This document shows positions 16,667 to 25,530 of a DNA stretch of 64,000 bases, piece by piece. Where the stretch lies: NCBI GenBank assembly GCA_041395205.1, contig JAWLAZ010000001.1:806001-870000 (forward strand), in the 5' to 3' direction. The translations under genes were made by a program, and so were the position numbers. The notes below the pieces were generated by a model that did no database searches, had not been told where the DNA came from, and worked only from the letters and a program-made list of their open reading frames with translations. This DNA comes from JAHEFU01 sp041395205 (lineage in GTDB: Bacteria; 4484-113; JAFGCY01). Within the stretch, counting starts at the first letter, position 1, and every line of letters begins with the position of its first letter.

Positions 16667-18321
16667 ATGAAAGGCGCACGCAAGGTCACGCCCCCGACAG
16701 GCACGGAACTCAGCTGCCAGGGCTGGGTACAGGAAGCGGCTTACCGCATGATCCAGCACAACCTGGCCCCCGATGTGGCGGAGAACCCGAGCGAGCTGAT
16801 CGTCTACGGCGGCACGGGCCGCGCGGCCCGCAACTGGCAGTGCTTCGATGACATCCTGCGCCACCTGCGTGCGCTGAAGGGCGACGAGACCCTGCTCGTG
16901 CAGTCCGGCAAACCCGTCGGCATCTTCCGCACCCATGAATGGGCGCCGCGCGTGCTGATCTCCAACAGCATGCTGGTGCCGCACTGGGCCACGGGCGACA
17001 AGTTCCGCGAGCTGGAGGCCGCCGGCCTGACCATGTACGGCCAGATGACCGCCGGGAGCTGGATCTACATCGGCACCCAGGGCATCCTGCAGGGCACCTA
17101 CGAAACACTCGCCGAGCTGGCGCGCCAGCATTTCGCCGGCAGCCTGGCCGGCACGCTGACCGTCACCGCAGGCCTCGGCGGGATGGGCGGGGCCCAGCCC
17201 CTGGCCGTGACCTTCAATGGAGGCGCAGCGCTCTGCGTGGAGATTGACCACAGCCGCATCATGCGCCGCATCGAGCAGAACTACCTCGACACCTGGACCG
17301 ACAGCCTCGATGAAGCGCTCAGCAAGTGCGATGAGGCGGTGAAGGCCCGCAAGGCGCTCTCCGTCGGCCTGCTTGGCAACGCCGCCGAGGTGCTGCCGGA
17401 GCTGGTCAGGCGCGGCGTGAAGGTGGACGTCGTCACCGACCAGACCAGCGCGCATGATGAACTGCACGGCTACTACCCGGCGGGCCTGAGCTTCCACGAT
17501 GCCAACGACCTGCGGCAGTCTGACCCGGCGGAGTACATTGCCAGAAGCAAGGACAGCATGGTCACGCACTGCCAGGCGATCATCGACCTGAAGAACAATG
17601 GCGCGATCGCCTTCGATTATGGCAACAACCTGCGCGGCCAGGCCCTGGCGCACGGCCTGACGAACGCCTTTGACTACCCGGGCTTCGTGCCGGCCTACAT
17701 CCGCCCGCTGTTCTGCACGGGCACGGGGCCCTTCCGCTGGGTGGCGCTCAGTGGCGACCCGGCGGACATCCACGTGACGGACCAGGCGATCAAGGAGCTG
17801 TTCCCGGAGAAGGAGCACCTGCACCGCTGGATCGACATGGCGCAGCAGAAGGTCAGCTTCCAGGGCCTGCCCTGCCGCATCTGCTGGCTGGGCTACGGCG
17901 AGCGCGACCTCGCCGGCCTGCTGTTCAATGACCTCGTCAAGCGCGGCAAGGTCAAGGCCCCGATCGTGATCGGGCGCGACCACCTGGACAGCGGCAGCGT
18001 GGCCTCGCCCAACCGCGAGACCGAGGCCATGAAGGACGGCAGCGATGCGATCGGCGACTGGCCGATACTGAACGCCCTTGTCAACAGCGTTTCGGGCGCG
18101 AGCTGGGTCAGCGTGCACCACGGCGGCGGCGTGGGCATCGGCTACAGCCTGCATGCGGGCATGGTGGTGGTGGCCGACGGCACTGACACGCAGGCGGAAA
18201 ACTGCAGCGTGTGCTGACGACGGACCCGGGCACGGGCGTGATGCGCCATGCCGATGCGGGCTACGAGGACGCGATCGAGTGCGCGAAGGAGCGGGATGCG
18301 CGGGTAAGCGGAGTGATTTAG
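16667..18321 (+). CDS. hutU: Urocanate hydratase, reading frame broken near the C-terminus
   Basis: Urocanase converts urocanate to imidazolone propionate in histidine breakdown, using tightly bound NAD+ as an electrophile. Features seen: the NAD-binding GLGGMGGAQPL, VDVVTDQTSAHDELHGYYP, the active-site cysteine region PLFCTGTGPFRWVALSGDP and VHHGGGVGIGYSLHAG. ATG 16667 follows GGAAGG; GTG 16658 in frame is less likely. The frame as given stops at 18217, but reading one base over from the A-run near 18198 gives the expected family C-terminus (LQRVLTTDPGTGVMRHADAG ... SGVI) to a stop at 18321. The corrected length of about 551 residues is normal for HutU. A lost A in the homopolymer explains the break best. 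No hutH, hutI or hutG is adjacent. Confidence 0.9.
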
Positions 18322-18327
18322 GAGCTG

Positions 18328-18356
18328 TTGACAAGAGAGGAATCAATCTGTAGGAT
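18328..18356 (+). promoter_or_regulatory. Consensus promoter of the DUF262 gene, leaderless spacing
   Basis: TTGACA (18328-18333), 17-bp spacer, TAGGAT (18351-18356), then 6 nt to the ATG at 18363. This is the only one of the leaderless-type promoters here with a consensus -35 box. Confidence 0.8.
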
Positions 18357-18362
18357 CTTCGC

Positions 18363-20045
18363 ATGAAAATAGATACAAGTGATGTGAATGTGAGGACATT
18401 GCTTATGTCCGCATTCTATATCATCCCTCGTTTTCAAAGACCATATTCTTGGGACAATGAAGAAGTTGCTGCATTTTGGAATGATGCATTTGAATCAACA
18501 GACCCAGACTATTTTATTGGAGCATTCGTTGTCTATGGAAAAAGTCCTTATAGTAAAATTGTGGATGGTCAGCAAAGACTTACGACAATAATAATGATAT
18601 TGTGCATTTTGAGAGAAAAGTATAAGCAGCTAGGTTTCCAAAACAATGCTGACGGGATACAAGCAATCGTCGAGCGATCCAATGTTGAAAACGACCAGGA
18701 GTTTGTCCTTCAGCCTGAATCTTCTTATCCATTTTTCCAACACAGAATTCTAGATGCTAATTCGAATTATATTGCCAAAGCTTCCGTATCCGAAGAGAAG
18801 CAACTAGAATCAGCATATTCCCAGTTGAATTTGTGCATTGAATCTGCTTTAGATAGCGTAAAAACTCCACAAGCTAGAAAACGTCGGCTAGACAATATTA
18901 GAGATAAGCTCTTTGACCTAAAGTTGGTGGAGATAAAGTTAGATACAGAAGAAGATGCTTACATCATCTTCGAAACTCTAAACGCGCGAGGCAAGAATCT
19001 TTCACTCGGGGATATGTTGAAAGCTCATGTCCTAGGTGCAGCAAAGCCAAAGAATAGACAGTTAGATAGACCGAAAGATTTATGGACAGAAACAACTGAG
19101 ATCATTCGGGATAGTGTTGGCGACGATGCATTTGATAATTTTCTTTTGCATTATTGGTTGTCAAAATATGAGTACACATCTCATAAGAAGTTGTTTCCGC
19201 TTTACAAGAAAATGATAAAGCCAAGTACGGCAATTACCTTTCTTGAAGAGCTCCAGCAGTATGCGGAGATATATAAGGAAATATGCACTCCAGAAAAAGT
19301 CAATTGGCATTCAAATGAACTCAGGTTGGAAGCTGCCATGAATGCCATGAATGTATTTAAAGTAAAGCAACAAATGCCTATGGTGTTGGCAACTGTGAAG
19401 CTATATAGAGAAAGGAAACTAAGTATAAAGTTGGCTCGTCAAGTGCTCAAATCAATTGAGAGTTTCCACTTTATATTTACCGCAATTACTTCTCAACGTG
19501 GATCAGGTGGAATTTCTCAAATGTATGCACTTCATGCGAGAAGGCTAACGAAATGTAAGACAGATAAATTGGAGCAAGGTCGAGTAGTTGCTGAGTTGAT
19601 TGACAAGCTGGCGTCGAAACTGCCTTCTCGAGAAGATTTCATTCTAAATTTTCTAGAGTTGAACTATACAAGTAAAAGGACAAGAAACAAAAAACTTGTT
19701 CAGTACATTCTATATAACTTGTTTGAGCATTTTAATCCCAGTACAAAGATTGACATGCAAAAGATGACGATTGAACATATAGGTGCTGAAAGTGCTGCAG
19801 GAAAATCAAAGGCAATTGATGAAGAGCATGTTGGCATGTTAGGTAATTTATTATTCATTAGCGAAGCGATCAACAATGAACTTGGCAACATATCTTTTGA
19901 TAAGAAGAAGAGCATACTAAAAAAGAAACGATATGTTTTAGACCCGACCATATCGAAGGCTAGATCTTGGAACAATGAAAAAATTAAGGAAAGAACAGTT
20001 CTACTGGCTGGTTTATGTTATGATGTAATTTGGAAATTGAAATAA
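18363..20045 (+). CDS. DUF262/DUF1524 protein, GmrSD-like type IV restriction family
   Basis: A 560-residue protein of the GmrSD superfamily. The N-terminal DUF262 (ParB/sulfiredoxin-like NTPase) has IPRFQRPYSWDNEEV and the diagnostic IVDGQQRLTT, then YIIFETLNARGKNLSLGDML. The C-terminal region resembles the DUF1524 His-Me nuclease domain: MTIEHIGAE carries the expected histidine, followed by MLGNLLFISEAINNELGN. The DUF1524 motif is less canonical than the usual EHILPQ. Such proteins cut modified foreign DNA, so an anti-phage role is likely. The gene is strongly AT-rich compared with its GC-rich surroundings and is single rather than part of a BREX or other operon. It ends 1 bp from the end of the convergent acetyltransferase gene, which is also AT-rich. 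Confidence 0.88.
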   Translation: MKIDTSDVNVRTLLMSAFYIIPRFQRPYSWDNEEVAAFWNDAFESTDPDYFIGAFVVYGKSPYSKIVDGQQRLTTIIMILCILREKYKQLGFQNNADGIQAIVERSNVENDQEFVLQPESSYPFFQHRILDANSNYIAKASVSEEKQLESAYSQLNLCIESALDSVKTPQARKRRLDNIRDKLFDLKLVEIKLDTEEDAYIIFETLNARGKNLSLGDMLKAHVLGAAKPKNRQLDRPKDLWTETTEIIRDSVGDDAFDNFLLHYWLSKYEYTSHKKLFPLYKKMIKPSTAITFLEELQQYAEIYKEICTPEKVNWHSNELRLEAAMNAMNVFKVKQQMPMVLATVKLYRERKLSIKLARQVLKSIESFHFIFTAITSQRGSGGISQMYALHARRLTKCKTDKLEQGRVVAELIDKLASKLPSREDFILNFLELNYTSKRTRNKKLVQYILYNLFEHFNPSTKIDMQKMTIEHIGAESAAGKSKAIDEEHVGMLGNLLFISEAINNELGNISFDKKKSILKKKRYVLDPTISKARSWNNEKIKERTVLLAGLCYDVIWKLK

Positions 20046-20046
20046 G

Positions 20047-20541
20047 CTATGTGTTAACTTTATCTAAAACAAAAAGAGAAATGTTCTTGCTAAATTTTCC
20101 ATCCCATGAATTGCCTTCCTGCTTGAATCCACATTTCTCCAGAATGTGCTTCATCGCTGGATCTGGCGATGTTGCCCAAAATGGACCCGAAGACTCCGAA
20201 AGAAGAAGCTCTACTAGTTTTTGGCAAATACCTTGACCTTGATGTCCATCCAAAACTCGCACATATCCTAACTCTTGAAATGACGTGTCTACAGTAAAAT
20301 TGGCTTTATCTGCTTGCGAAACTTGCTCGCAATACCATTCTCGACCTTCAATCTTCTTCAAGGCAGCAGTGCCAATAAGATCCCCTCTATACTCCGCACA
20401 GGCTAAAGTGTGAACATCTGTATTATATGAGCTGGTGGAAACTTTCCCGCCAGTTTCCACAATCTTCCTACATTTATTCAATGAAGTATCGGACAGCTCA
20501 TCACGCTGAACAATATAAAAACTGAAGTCTGAAATTTGCAT
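20047..20541 (-). CDS. GNAT-family N-acetyltransferase
   Basis: A 164-residue GNAT-fold protein. The acetyl-CoA binding motif A is seen as VRVLDGHQGQGICQKLVELL (Q-x-x-G-x-G form), followed by PAMKHILEKCGFKQEG near the C-terminus, typical of the beta5/alpha4/beta6 part. It would transfer an acetyl group to a small molecule or protein amine; the substrate is unknown. ATG 20541 has AGGAAG 7 nt upstream. The gene is AT-rich like the convergent DUF262 gene, and the two probably arrived together. Confidence 0.85.
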   Translation of the reverse strand: MQISDFSFYIVQRDELSDTSLNKCRKIVETGGKVSTSSYNTDVHTLACAEYRGDLIGTAALKKIEGREWYCEQVSQADKANFTVDTSFQELGYVRVLDGHQGQGICQKLVELLLSESSGPFWATSPDPAMKHILEKCGFKQEGNSWDGKFSKNISLFVLDKVNT

Positions 20542-20649
20542 TGAATCTTCCTTTACTCACATCGACAAAGATAGTGTCTAACATACCATGCGCAATCAAT
20601 TGCAACATTGGTTTTATTATAGTGATTTGAAAACCACAGCAATTCCGCA

Positions 20650-20795
20650 GGCGTGGAAATGGAATGCCGTTGCCCAGGCGGGTGCAGTTTGACAACACAG
20701 AGATCCACAGAGTTCCACAGAAATTGGCAATGTCATGATCATGATTTCCTCTGTGTGCTCTGTGTATCTCTGTGGAACTCTGTGGTAAATCAAAA
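20650..20795. repeat. Dispersed ~145-bp repeat with CACAGAG hairpin, copy 1
   Basis: Begins GGCGTGGAAATGGAATGCCG. It contains a long imperfect inverted repeat with left arm CAACACAGAGATCCACAGAG and right arm CTCTGTGGAACTCTGTGGT. Copy 2 is at 21982-22107. The rest of 20800-21400 has no gene; it includes a TCCCGCCATGGCGGGA palindrome at about 20910-20925. Confidence 0.75.
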
Positions 20796-21161
20796 CCGTC
20801 CCGCATGCCTTCATTGCCAATCGAGCTCAGCGAGCCGCCAGCCAGACTGCCATTCCCGCCCTGATTGATATGCCGGCTCATGCAAGCATTCGCCGGTCTG
20901 GCGCTGTCCCGCCATGGCGGGACGCATTCGCGCTTCCGGTTCGCGCTGAAGGTACGCCCGCCTGGGATGTCTGGCGGCTACTGAGGACATAGGAGCTGGG
21001 GTGTAGGTTGTAGCAGAAAAGATTTACCGCGCGATTGCCTTGCCGAAATGCTGAATCTCAGGTGTTGGCGCGACTAGGCCGCGCCGGTACTAGTCTCGAA
21101 TTTGTACTTCCTGTTGTCTTATTGGCTTGGTGGTTTTAGCTCCCTGACTCCAGCATCCATG

Positions 21162-21185
21162 TTGTCAGAATAGGTTCTGACCTCC
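21162..21185 (-). repeat. REP-like hairpin, subtype D variant
   Basis: On the minus strand it has a GGAGG head, then GTCAGAACCTATTCTGAC. It matches the copies at 10.2 and 10.4 kb in layout but has different inner bases that still pair. Confidence 0.7.
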
Positions 21186-21405
21186 GTAACTCTCTGCGTC
21201 CCTGCGCCTCTGCGTTGTCATTACCTTCCCGCATCTCGCCGTTGCCAATCGAGCGAATGCGAGCCGCTGCCGCTGAAGCGGGTGGCCCCGGCGCAGCTGC
21301 ATCCCGCATGCGCGGGATAGCGCTACGCGCTCCGTTTGCCGAAACCCGAAACCCGTTCCCGCCATAGCTCCATGTGCGACTCGCGCCGCACCTCCTCACA
21401 CCCGC

Positions 21406-21411
21406 TATCAT
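21406..21411 (+). promoter_or_regulatory. -10 box (TATCAT) 6 nt before start codon
   Basis: TATCAT with exactly 6 nt (CTACCC) to ATG 21418 and no ribosome site: leaderless pattern. The ~45 bp upstream are nearly the same as those before the DinB gene at 22209. Confidence 0.65.
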
Positions 21412-21417
21412 CTACCC

Positions 21418-21849
21418 ATGGCAGGCAAGGCAGAGAACAAGACCAGGGCCACCGCGGCGTCGGTGGAGAGCTTCCTCGCGGGAGTCGGAGATGAGCAGAA
21501 GCGCGCGGATGCGGACATCCTGATCGCATTGATGAAGCGCATCACGAAGCAGGAGCCGCAGATGTGGGGGCCGAGCATCATCGGCTTCGACAGCTACCAC
21601 TACCGCTATGACAGCGGGCGCGAGGGGGACATGTGCGCGCTCGGGTTCTCGCCGCGCAAGGACAAGCACAGCATCTACGTGATCGACGGGATCGAGAAGT
21701 ATGCCGACTCGCTGGAGAAGCTGGGACCCTACAAGATCGGCAAGAGCTGCCTCTACGTCAAGCGCCTCAGCGACCTGGACATGAAGGTGCTGGAGCAGAT
21801 CCTGCGCGAATCCTACGCCTACGTGAAGAAGCATATGGATGTGAAGTAG
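21418..21849 (+). CDS. DUF1801 domain protein
   Basis: A 143-residue protein of the DUF1801 (YdhG-like) family. Seen: the N-terminal VESFLAGVGDEQKRADADIL, the central MWGPSIIGFDSYHYRYDSG, and C-terminal SCLYVKRLSDLDMKVLEQIL. Proteins of this family are small, cytoplasmic and of uncertain function; a metal- or iron-chaperone-like role has been suggested for some. The gene has no Shine-Dalgarno sequence and appears to be transcribed from its own leaderless promoter. The DinB gene downstream has a homologous promoter, so the two may be co-regulated. Confidence 0.9.
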   Translation: MAGKAENKTRATAASVESFLAGVGDEQKRADADILIALMKRITKQEPQMWGPSIIGFDSYHYRYDSGREGDMCALGFSPRKDKHSIYVIDGIEKYADSLEKLGPYKIGKSCLYVKRLSDLDMKVLEQILRESYAYVKKHMDVK

Positions 21850-21981
21850 GGCAGGGATCAGGGACCGGGGACCTGGTATCAGGGATCATGGATCGAGGCG
21901 GAAGTGTTATCCGGGCTATGCGTATGGCCGAGGCGAAGAATCCTTGGCAAGGCCGGAGGCCGCGCAGCACGCCACCGGCGT

Positions 21982-22107
21982 GGAAATGGGATGTCGTCGC
22001 CGGCATACGTTCAGGATTGACAACACAGAGATCCACAGAATTCCACAGAAATTGGCAATTTCATGATCCTGGATTCCTCTGTGTACCTCTGTGGAACTCT
22101 GTGGTTA
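21982..22107. repeat. Dispersed repeat with CACAGAG hairpin, copy 2
   Basis: Homologous to 20650-20795 through GCGTGGAAATGG, TTGACAACACAGAGATCCAC and the right arm CTCTGTGGAACTCTGTGGTT. Confidence 0.75.
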
Positions 22108-22196
22108 AAGACTCCGTGGTCTCCTCCAGCTCCATTACCCGGCTTGGGTCCGCGCCTCCGATTTTGCGACTTGCGCCGCACCTCCCTCACCTCCGC

Positions 22197-22202
22197 TATC
22201 AT
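22197..22202 (+). promoter_or_regulatory. -10 box (TATCAT) 6 nt before start codon
   Basis: TATCAT, then TTCCCC (6 nt), then ATG 22209. No ribosome site. Upstream sequence GCGACTTGCGCCGCACCTCC parallels the DUF1801 promoter. Confidence 0.65.
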
Positions 22203-22208
22203 TTCCCC

Positions 22209-22712
22209 ATGGAAATCACCGGCACAATCATCGAGCGCAGCAAGGCCATCCAGTTCACCCGGCGTTACCTGCTCGCCTGTCTGGAGCAGATCACGGACGA
22301 GGCGCTGGACTTCCGGCTCATGCCGCCGAACGGCCAGCTGATGTACAGCATCCGCGAGCATCTGCTGCATCTTGCCGACGAGGGGGAGCTGCTCGTGCAC
22401 CTGAGTATCCTCAGGCAGGAGATGCCTGCGGATGCCTGGCGAGTGCGCCACAATGCCGACGGCAGCTGGACTGTCACCGGAGACTGGCCGGACCGCGCCA
22501 GCGTGCGCGCTGAACTCGAAAAGAGCTACGCCTTCCAGGACGAGCATCTGTTCAGCCGCCCGGCCACGGAGATCGCCGCCGTGATTGACGACAAGCACCC
22601 CTTCCTGGTCTGGGAGATGATTGACTGGATGATCGCCCATGAAAGCCAGCACCGCGGCCAGGTGATGACGCTGATCCGCATGGCGGGCTTCGAACCGCCG
22701 AAGTGGCAGTGA
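22209..22712 (+). CDS. DinB-superfamily protein, paralogue 1
   Basis: A 167-residue four-helix-bundle protein of the DinB/YfiT metal-dependent superfamily. The metal-binding histidines are visible: one in YSIREHLLHLADEGE (about residues 49-63) and two in HESQHRGQVMTLIRMAG near the C-terminus. Members include bacillithiol- and mycothiol-dependent transferases and hydrolases; the cofactor here is unknown. Two close paralogues follow at 22972 and 25531. The gene has a leaderless-type start. Confidence 0.9.
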   Translation: MEITGTIIERSKAIQFTRRYLLACLEQITDEALDFRLMPPNGQLMYSIREHLLHLADEGELLVHLSILRQEMPADAWRVRHNADGSWTVTGDWPDRASVRAELEKSYAFQDEHLFSRPATEIAAVIDDKHPFLVWEMIDWMIAHESQHRGQVMTLIRMAGFEPPKWQ

Positions 22713-22730
22713 CGTACTGTAAGAAAATCG

Positions 22731-22829
22731 ACCACGAAAGCCACAAAGCTCACAAAGATTCCCAGGCTCACAAAGTACTTTGTGTTCAGGATTCAATCCT
22801 TCGTGAACTTGGCGATCTTTGTGGTGCAA
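22731..22829. repeat. Long imperfect hairpin of the CACAAAG type
   Basis: Left arm CCACGAAAGCCACAAAGCTC, right arm CTTGGCGATCTTTGTGGTG, with CACAAAGTACTTTGTG at the centre. Directly follows DinB paralogue 1. A second copy follows at 22851. Confidence 0.8.
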
Positions 22830-22850
22830 CAAATCGTGCAGCAGGATTCA

Positions 22851-22947
22851 GCCGCGAAGGCCACGAAGCTCACCAAGGATTCCCAGGCTCACAAAGCACT
22901 TTGTGTTCAGAATTGTTCCTTTGTGTCCTTCGTGATCTTAGTGGTGA
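22851..22947. repeat. Long imperfect hairpin of the CACAAAG type, tandem copy
   Basis: Left arm GCGAAGGCCACGAAGCTCAC, centre CACAAAGCACTTTGTG, right arm CTTCGTGATCTTAGTGGT. It shares CAAGGATTCCCAGGCTCACA with the copy at 22731, so the pair is a tandem duplication. Confidence 0.8.
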
Positions 22948-22959
22948 GAGTATTTCGCC

Positions 22960-22965
22960 TATACT
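22960..22965 (+). promoter_or_regulatory. -10 box (TATACT) 6 nt before start codon
   Basis: TATACT, then GCAGGC, then ATG 22972. No ribosome site at usual spacing. Confidence 0.65.
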
Positions 22966-22971
22966 GCAGGC

Positions 22972-23460
22972 ATGATCAGCCGCTGCACTGAATACGACTT
23001 CGTGACCTTCGGCAGGGAATACCTGCTGATCGCGCTGGAGCGCTGCACGCCGGAGGTACTGGACTTCCGCCCGGATGCCGGCGGGCACAGGATGTACTCC
23101 ATCCGCGAGCACTTCCTGCACATCGCCGACATCGGTGAGCAGTATGTCAACGTGAACTTCGTCGGCTTCTGCACGCTGGATGCGCACATGCGCCTGGCCT
23201 CGAAGCACATGGGTGGCGAGTTCTGGGTGAACGGCGAGTTCCCTGACAACGCGAGCATCAAGGCGGAGCTGGAGAGGAGCTGGCAGCTGCAGGACAGCGT
23301 GGTCTTCGACCGCCCGGTCGAGGATCTGCTGAAGCCCGCCACCCTGCGCGGCTCCACGCTCGCTGAGGAGCTGAGCTGGTTCATCTTCCACGAAAGCCAG
23401 CACCGCGGGCAGATCATGACCCTGATGCGCCTCGCCGGGGTCGAGCCGCCGGCCTGGTAG
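22972..23460 (+). CDS. DinB-superfamily protein, paralogue 2
   Basis: A 162-residue DinB-like protein. The metal site is formed by the histidine of YSIREHFLHIADIGE and the pair in FHESQHRGQIMTLMRLAG; it ends GVEPPAW. It is closer to paralogue 3 (25531) than to paralogue 1: both have DIGE after the first histidine motif and begin with an EYDFVTFGREYLL / EMNLIQFGRAYLL type helix. Leaderless-type start. Confidence 0.9.
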   Translation: MISRCTEYDFVTFGREYLLIALERCTPEVLDFRPDAGGHRMYSIREHFLHIADIGEQYVNVNFVGFCTLDAHMRLASKHMGGEFWVNGEFPDNASIKAELERSWQLQDSVVFDRPVEDLLKPATLRGSTLAEELSWFIFHESQHRGQIMTLMRLAGVEPPAW

Positions 23461-23499
23461 GCGCCCGGCTTCCGTCCCCGCCTTCGCGCACTCCCATGA

Positions 23500-25425
23500 T
23501 CACTGCACGGGGTTGTACCTCACGATGGCGGTGGCGCTGTTGTCAAAGTCATCGACATCCGCAGTGCCGGGACTGTCAATGACTACCAGCCTGTCCTCAG
23601 TACCGCTCACGTAATCGCCGAACTCGCTGAACACCACGGCCGTATCAGCCAGTGTGACGAGGGCGCTGCCATCGGAGCTCGACAGTCCGAAACTGCCGTA
23701 GCGCGGCACGAGATCAGCGCAGCGCGAGCTGGGATAGATGCCGCCGGTGAAGAAGTAGCCGCCGTCGGGCGCAGCCATCACGAAGCCGAACGCTGAGCTG
23801 AGCTGCAGGTTGCCCTGGTATGCCAGGTCAGCAGCCGCGAACCTGAAGATCGTGTTGTAGATGCTGAATCCCTGCTGGATGGTCCCGAACAGCCGCAGGC
23901 CGCCCTCGCCGTCATCCTCGATCCGGGCCATGCCGTACAGGAATTCCGGCAGGCTGGCCTGGAACTGGGTGGCCGCGCTGACCGAGCCGTCGCCAGCCAC
24001 CCTGAGCAGGACCGCGCCGCGGTCGTCGCCGCTGCCCAGCCCGTTGCCGGCTGTCGTTTCCAGCATGCAGAGCAGCAGCTTGCCATCGGATTCAAGGCTC
24101 AGTACTCCGGTGGAACTGGTGCGGCTGTTTGACCAGTACCTCGCATACTGGGCCGCGCCCGAGCTGTCCAGTTTCGCCAGGAACAGCCCGTCGGCGATTC
24201 CGATCTCGCCCTTCAGATGGATGCTGTCATCCGCCGGATCGCAGAGGATGTGCAGGGGCCGCTCATCGCGGAATGTCGGCTCCAGCAGCCGGGTCCACAG
24301 CAGGTTGCCATCCGCGGACAGCTTGAGGATGGTGGCGAACTGGGTCACATCGGGCTTGGGTGCAACCCCGGCCCAGGCACTGCTGCCGATCAGCACCGCG
24401 TTGCCGCTGCCGTCGACCGCAATCCCGTTGGGAATCTCCTGTTCTGGCCCTGTCAGGCGCCTGGCCCAGATGAGCTCGAGCTCGCTGTTGAGCTTGACAA
24501 CGGCGATGTCACCCTTGTCCCCCTGGCCCAGTTCATCGCGGATGGATGCGGTCACGTAGAGATCGCCGTTGCCGGCGAGCGCCATGTACGGTTTGTCAAC
24601 GGCGGGGGAACTGAGGGCCTCATCCGCCAGCCGGATCTCCTTTGCATCCAGCAGGCTGCCGGACTGGTCGTATCTGAGCAGCAGGTCGTAGTAGACCGCC
24701 TGCGGCTGGCTGATGTTGGAGCGGCCGATGCTCAGCAGCCTGCCCGCACTGTCCTGCAGGAACATGATCGGCTGGTCGGTTGCCGGAGAGGCTTCAGTGG
24801 AATCGAAGCTGTGCAGCCAGCCGTCGAGCAGCGGCACGGGGTAATCCTCCAGGCGCATCTGTGAGACGGTGGCACTCCCGTTCCAGGCAACCACCGCCAG
24901 ATGGGCCTTGCCCGCCGGGCTGCTGAATGTGCCATAGGGCTCGCTCAGCTCCATTGAATCGGAACCCGGGGCAGCGAAGCGCCAGCGGCCGCTGGAGTAG
25001 TCAGCGATTGCCAGAAATAGCTCAGCACCGGGATCGGGTTCGCCTGACAGCAGATAGCTGCAGCCGGTGGCGCGGCAGATCGCCGGAAAGTCGTATTCGT
25101 AGACGGCCCAGGAATACTCCCCGGTCCCGGCAAGCAGCTGCAGTGAGCCGCCGGATTCCATCGCCAGGGCATCCTTCAGCAGGTACTGTGAACCCAGCCT
25201 GCTGTTCAGGCCGCTGCTGAAGCGCGGTGCTGCGTCCTCCAGCAGCAGCGGTGAGGGCAGCTCGGGGAACTGTGCTGACTGGTTGATCACGGGATCCACT
25301 GGCTCCGTGCCCTTGCTGCTGCCTGCCGAGCATGACAGGCAGAACAGCAATCCGGCCATCCCGGCAAACCCGCAGAGGAAACTGAACCGCACGACTTTTC
25401 GCCTCATGGCTGGCATTCCTGACAT
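23500..25425 (-). CDS. Large propeller lipoprotein with shared SGRWR N-terminal domain
   Basis: A 641-residue lipoprotein. The signal peptide runs FLCGFAGMAGLLFCL to the lipobox CLSCSAG; GGGAG lies about 7 nt before ATG 25425. Residues ~60-200 form a domain with WAVYEYDFP, LAIADYSSGRWRFAAPGS and SPAGKAHLAVVAWN, which recurs in the beta-helix lipoprotein at 28310. The rest is a beta-propeller of SBBP/WD40-like blades (LAGNGDLYVTASI, IAVDGSGNAVLIGSSAWAG, ILKLSADGNLLWTRLLE). It is likely anchored at the outer surface and may bind partners or polymers. No enzymatic motif is seen. It sits between two DinB paralogues on the opposite strand. Confidence 0.85.
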   Translation of the reverse strand: MSGMPAMRRKVVRFSFLCGFAGMAGLLFCLSCSAGSSKGTEPVDPVINQSAQFPELPSPLLLEDAAPRFSSGLNSRLGSQYLLKDALAMESGGSLQLLAGTGEYSWAVYEYDFPAICRATGCSYLLSGEPDPGAELFLAIADYSSGRWRFAAPGSDSMELSEPYGTFSSPAGKAHLAVVAWNGSATVSQMRLEDYPVPLLDGWLHSFDSTEASPATDQPIMFLQDSAGRLLSIGRSNISQPQAVYYDLLLRYDQSGSLLDAKEIRLADEALSSPAVDKPYMALAGNGDLYVTASIRDELGQGDKGDIAVVKLNSELELIWARRLTGPEQEIPNGIAVDGSGNAVLIGSSAWAGVAPKPDVTQFATILKLSADGNLLWTRLLEPTFRDERPLHILCDPADDSIHLKGEIGIADGLFLAKLDSSGAAQYARYWSNSRTSSTGVLSLESDGKLLLCMLETTAGNGLGSGDDRGAVLLRVAGDGSVSAATQFQASLPEFLYGMARIEDDGEGGLRLFGTIQQGFSIYNTIFRFAAADLAYQGNLQLSSAFGFVMAAPDGGYFFTGGIYPSSRCADLVPRYGSFGLSSSDGSALVTLADTAVVFSEFGDYVSGTEDRLVVIDSPGTADVDDFDNSATAIVRYNPVQ

Positions 25426-25518
25426 CTGCTGACTCCCACGGCCTGCTCCGGACAGTGCGCCGGATCAGCACTTGAGTATCCGGCTAGGATATCATGCAGG
25501 CCTGCGGCAACCCGCTCG

Positions 25519-25524
25519 TATAAT
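25519..25524 (+). promoter_or_regulatory. -10 box (TATAAT) 6 nt before start codon
   Basis: Perfect TATAAT, then CACTGC... the 6 nt CACTGC precede ATG 25531. No ribosome site and no TTGACA at 17 bp upstream. Confidence 0.7.
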
Positions 25525-25530
25525 CACTGC

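Noticed and set aside
16667..18321. A histidine-utilisation operon
   Set aside because: No hutH, hutI, hutG or hutC-like gene lies near hutU; the next gene is an AT-rich defence gene with its own promoter.
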